Made by a program: the position numbers and the translations under genes. This document shows, one piece after another, positions 15,853-18,219 of a stretch of 18,219 nucleotides of DNA (the first letter of the stretch is position 1; every line of letters starts with the position of its first letter). The notes beneath the pieces are model-generated. The model worked only from the letters and a program-made list of their open reading frames with translations, was not told the DNA's origin and searched no databases. Source of the DNA: an uncultured Chloroflexota bacterium. Its GTDB lineage: Bacteria; Chloroflexota; Chloroflexia; Chloroflexales; Roseiflexaceae. The stretch spans positions 1-18,219 of the forward strand of contig CALFIC010000144.1 of NCBI GenBank assembly GCA_937876225.1, read 5' to 3'.

Positions 15853-16167
15853 TCATGCGAATCGTTGTTCGATCCACAGCAAACCGATAATGAATAATTC
15901 GACCACTTTATCGAGGAATGCGATGAGTGCGCGATCACCTAAGATGAGCCAAAGTACCAATGTCGCGATTGTCCAGCTGCGTAACACGAATACCACGTGG
16001 TCCCGATTGAAGCGATTGCCTGGGTTGGCATAGGCGATAGCAATCAAATAAAACCCAGTGGCAATCACGTAAAACCCCAGCAATCCTGCAGGGTACGCCA
16101 ATACAATATGGATTGTGGCAGTGATTAAGATAAGGCAAAAAATGCTAAGTCGAACAATACGCTGCAT
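15853..16167 (-). CDS. Small four-helix membrane protein of unknown function
   Basis: This 104-residue protein is almost entirely hydrophobic, with four segments (about 6-24, 27-46, 59-77 and 80-98) and a charged loop NPGNRFNRDH (48-57) between the second and third. I do not recognise the family. ATG 16167 is preceded by AAAGAGA; the longer frame would begin inside the hairpin and adds 16 unlikely residues. It lies 13 bases before the LamG-repeat protein gene and is probably part of the same operon; the two may form a membrane pair, which is inference only. Confidence 0.75.
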   Translation of the reverse strand: MQRIVRLSIFCLILITATIHIVLAYPAGLLGFYVIATGFYLIAIAYANPGNRFNRDHVVFVLRSWTIATLVLWLILGDRALIAFLDKVVELFIIGLLWIEQRFA

Positions 16168-16181
16168 AGACGTCTCTTTGT

Positions 16182-16207
16182 GGGGGATGCGGGTATCCGC
16201 ATCCCCC
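16182..16207 (-). terminator. GC-rich hairpin between the ligase gene and its downstream operon
   Basis: A perfect 11-bp stem (GGGGGATGCGG, 16182-16192, with 16197-16207) closes a GTAT loop. It lies 10 bases after the stop of the ligase gene but only 14 bases before the start of the next gene on the same strand, with no T tract and no room for a promoter. It may be an attenuator or mRNA-stability element rather than a full terminator. Confidence 0.6.
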
Positions 16208-16217
16208 GAACACATTG

Positions 16218-17420
16218 CTATTCGGCGGCAATAAAGCCAATGACTTGTGCACAGGCGCGTAAATCGGCTTGAGCACGAGTGATGGCATGGGTGGCCTGGG
16301 CTGCTAAAATTTGGTCAATCATCGATTTGATGTGCTGAATCCCTACGTGCATCTGCAAATCATCGTCGAGTGCGGCAAAGAATGCAGCCCGTTCGGCGCT
16401 GACATCCAAGGCGGGGGCGGCGACTGCTGAGGTGGCGCCGAGGGCAGCAACGAGGCGAGCGACGTCGTGTTCGGCGGCGGCGGCATCGGCGCGGATATAG
16501 TTGAAGTCTTCGCGGTAGGGGAATGATGCCAAATACCAGCGAATCGAATCAGGGCTTTGTTGCAACACGGCGTCGCGCACAAAAACCAAATTGCCTAACG
16601 ACTTGCTCATCTTGTTGCCATCGAGCCAGGTCAAGCCACCATGCACCCAGAATTGTGAGAAGGGGCGTTTGTTGGTGTAGCCTTCGGTCTGGACGATTTC
16701 GGAGGGGTGATGGGGGAAGATGAGGTCGCGACCGCCACCGTGGACATCGAGTTGTTCACCCAAATAGCGGGTCGACATGGCGGTGCATTCGATGTGCCAG
16801 CCTGGGCGACCGGGGCCCCACGGGCTGGGCCAGGTGGGTTCGCCGGGGCGTGATACTTGCCACAACACAAAGTCGAGTGGGTTGTGTTTGTTGGGGTCGT
16901 TGGGGTTGTTGCCCCGTTCGTTGGCGGTTTTGAGCATTTGCTCATAGCCACCGAGACGGGCCATTTCGCCATAGGTGGGCTCACTGCTCACATCGAAAAA
17001 GACATTGCCGTTGCTGACGTAGGCTTTGCCGTTGCGGATGAGGCCTTCGATGATGGGAATCATGCCGGTGATTTCTTCGGAGACTTTGGGGAAGAAATCA
17101 GGGGCGATGAAGTTCATGGCGCGGCAGTCTTTGATGAATTGGTCGACTTCGCGTTTGGCCAAGGCGTCCCAGGCAATGTTGTCGCGGTTGGCGCGCTCAA
17201 ACAAGGGATCGTCGACGTCGGTGACGTTTTGACAATATAATACCGAACCGCCTTGTGAACGGACATAGCGAATGAAAATATCAAAAATCAAAAAGGTATG
17301 GGCATGACCGATGTGCGTCGTATCGTAGGGAGTGACGCCACAAACATACAACGTCAAAGGGCGGTCTGTGGGAATCGTGAGGGTGGCTTTATGACCACGC
17401 AACGTATCATACAATTGCAT
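16218..17420 (-). CDS. Short cysteinyl-tRNA synthetase-like ligase (CysRS or MshC-type)
   Basis: This 400-residue class I synthetase-fold enzyme activates cysteine with ATP. Visible are the HIGH motif (H36-H39), the KMSKS loop (270-274), the PGWHIEC block and the zinc ligands C27, C212, H237 and E241. The C-terminal helical bundle is present, but the roughly 60-residue anticodon-reading end of normal CysRS (about 460 residues) is missing. Length, the YVCGVTPYDTTHIGHA start and TDVDDPLFERA resemble MshC, which joins cysteine to glucosaminyl-inositol in mycothiol synthesis. However, E241 keeps the fourth CysRS zinc ligand (HHPSE), which MshC has lost. It may be a tRNA synthetase, an MshC-like ligase or another cysteine ligase. 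AAGGA precedes ATG 17420; the longer frame adds 34 unlikely residues. Confidence 0.85.
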   Translation of the reverse strand: MQLYDTLRGHKATLTIPTDRPLTLYVCGVTPYDTTHIGHAHTFLIFDIFIRYVRSQGGSVLYCQNVTDVDDPLFERANRDNIAWDALAKREVDQFIKDCRAMNFIAPDFFPKVSEEITGMIPIIEGLIRNGKAYVSNGNVFFDVSSEPTYGEMARLGGYEQMLKTANERGNNPNDPNKHNPLDFVLWQVSRPGEPTWPSPWGPGRPGWHIECTAMSTRYLGEQLDVHGGGRDLIFPHHPSEIVQTEGYTNKRPFSQFWVHGGLTWLDGNKMSKSLGNLVFVRDAVLQQSPDSIRWYLASFPYREDFNYIRADAAAAEHDVARLVAALGATSAVAAPALDVSAERAAFFAALDDDLQMHVGIQHIKSMIDQILAAQATHAITRAQADLRACAQVIGFIAAE

Positions 17421-17457
17421 AGAAACATCCTTGGTACGGTAAGCTGAGGTTGCAACT

Positions 17458-17463
17458 ATTATA
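17458..17463 (-). promoter_or_regulatory. Possible -10 box of the cysteine ligase gene
   Basis: The minus strand reads TATAAT here, 38 bases before the ligase start, in the 126-base region shared with the divergent glycosyltransferase. No clear -35 was found. Confidence 0.35.
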
Positions 17464-17546
17464 CACTGTTTCGCGTTGATGTTCGGAATTTGCCGGTAAT
17501 CAATATGGTAGGATGAATTCATTCATTACGATGATTTGGGGGAATT

Positions 17547-18219
17547 GTGCGTATTGGTATTGATATCAGTCGCTTAGCGACGACACAGCGTACCGGCACG
17601 GAGCGCTATACATGGGAAGTGTTGGCGGGTATAGCTGCGACCCCTGGTGATAACGATTATTGGTTGTATTGTCGCACCTTGCCTGCTGAGTTGCCTGCAT
17701 TTGCTGGGCGTATGCAGGTGCGGGTGATGCCGTTTGCCCGTCTCTGGACGCATATCCGGCTGGCGTGGGAACTATGGCGCCAGCCGCCCGACGTGCTGTT
17801 TGTGCCGTCACACGTGTTGCCGTGGAATGTGCGTTTGGTGCGGGGGATGCGGGTGGTGACGACGGTGCACGATCTCGGATTTTTGCACTTCCCCCAGGCG
17901 CATACGCGTTTTCAAAACATCTATCTACGCCTGACGACGCGCTGGGCGGCCTGGGCGGCCGATAGGGTGATTGCGATTTCGCAGGCTACTGCCGATGATT
18001 TGGTGCGCTATACCGGCGTTGATCGCTGGCGGGTAGTGGTGATCCCCCATGGCGTCGCGCCGGTGTTTACGCCGTTAGCCAAAAAACCAATGCCGTGGGC
18101 GCGGTATATGGTGTATGTGGGCACATTGCAGCCCCGCAAAAACCTGGCGCGGCTGATTGAAGCCTTTGCGCGCGCCCACACCCACCCCGACACCCAATTG
18201 GTGATTGCGGGGCGGGCAG
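17547..18219 (+). CDS. GT4-family glycosyltransferase, 3' end beyond the window
   Basis: The first 224 residues of a GT-B glycosyltransferase are visible: MRIGIDISRL with the TGTERYTWE donor/acceptor loop, then DVLFVPSHVLP, VVTTVHDLGFLHFP, AISQATADDLVRY and VIPHGV, leading into the second Rossmann domain at YVGTLQPRKNLARLIEAF. These are hallmarks of GT4 enzymes that transfer mannose or similar sugars in polysaccharide or cell-surface synthesis. The C-terminal nucleotide-sugar site (E-x7-E) is outside the window. It starts with GTG preceded by GGGGGA. It is divergent from the cysteine ligase gene. It does not look like the mycothiol enzyme MshA, whose N-terminus differs. No stop occurs up to the window edge. 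Confidence 0.88.
   Translation, partial: MRIGIDISRLATTQRTGTERYTWEVLAGIAATPGDNDYWLYCRTLPAELPAFAGRMQVRVMPFARLWTHIRLAWELWRQPPDVLFVPSHVLPWNVRLVRGMRVVTTVHDLGFLHFPQAHTRFQNIYLRLTTRWAAWAADRVIAISQATADDLVRYTGVDRWRVVVIPHGVAPVFTPLAKKPMPWARYMVYVGTLQPRKNLARLIEAFARAHTHPDTQLVIAGRA

Noticed and set aside
17547..18219. Glycosyltransferase as MshA, completing a mycothiol cluster with the MshC-like gene
   Set aside because: Its N-terminus and motifs fit generic GT4 mannosyltransferases, not MshA, and the genes are divergent.

Overview
The window looks like a stretch of chromosome from a moderate-GC bacterium able to make (bacterio)chlorophyll. I place it, by inference, among filamentous anoxygenic phototrophs of the Chloroflexota. 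The evidence is a BchH-type magnesium chelatase large subunit with its typical N-terminal domain, a BchD-type AAA/VWA subunit, and an archaeal-like endonuclease III active-site loop. No rRNA, tRNA, CRISPR array or complete insertion sequence was seen.

Layout, left to right. (1) 1-222: G-rich 53-bp direct repeats, then an extended -10 promoter. (2) 241-2026 (+): an OmpR-type response regulator overlapping its histidine kinase, closed by a 38-bp perfect palindrome. (3) 2080-5278 (-): a short-chain dehydrogenase and a GH78-type alpha-L-rhamnosidase, each with its own hairpin; a LacI-type palindrome precedes the dehydrogenase. (4) 5399-6943 (-): a MarR regulator with a 16-bp palindromic operator candidate, a DUF6069-like four-helix membrane protein and an NADPH-dependent FMN/quinone reductase, probably a small stress module. 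(5) 7256-13302 (+): the magnesium chelatase region. A 97-residue membrane protein is translationally coupled to bchD. A hairpin and an opposing 35-residue membrane microprotein separate bchD from bchH. bchH ends at a strong bidirectional terminator. (6) 13439-17420 (-): a CysRS/MshC-like ligase, a four-helix membrane protein, a membrane-anchored protein with two LamG-like repeats, endonuclease III and a small protein resembling the N-terminus of IS1634-type transposases. (7) 17547-end (+): the start of a GT4 glycosyltransferase that runs off the window.

How the genes work together. BchD and BchH are two of the three magnesium chelatase subunits that insert Mg2+ into protoporphyrin IX; the ATPase partner BchI is not in the window. 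The two small membrane proteins flanking or coupled to bchD are the best candidates for undescribed biology: they could be membrane partners of the chelatase, but that is inference from position only. The other point of interest is the short CysRS-like enzyme, whose length and several motifs recall the mycothiol ligase MshC rather than a full cysteinyl-tRNA synthetase.

The remaining genes (sugar hydrolase, reductase module, nuclease, glycosyltransferase) look like ordinary neighbours. I chose starts by ribosome-binding site and family alignment; several are shorter than the longest open frame.
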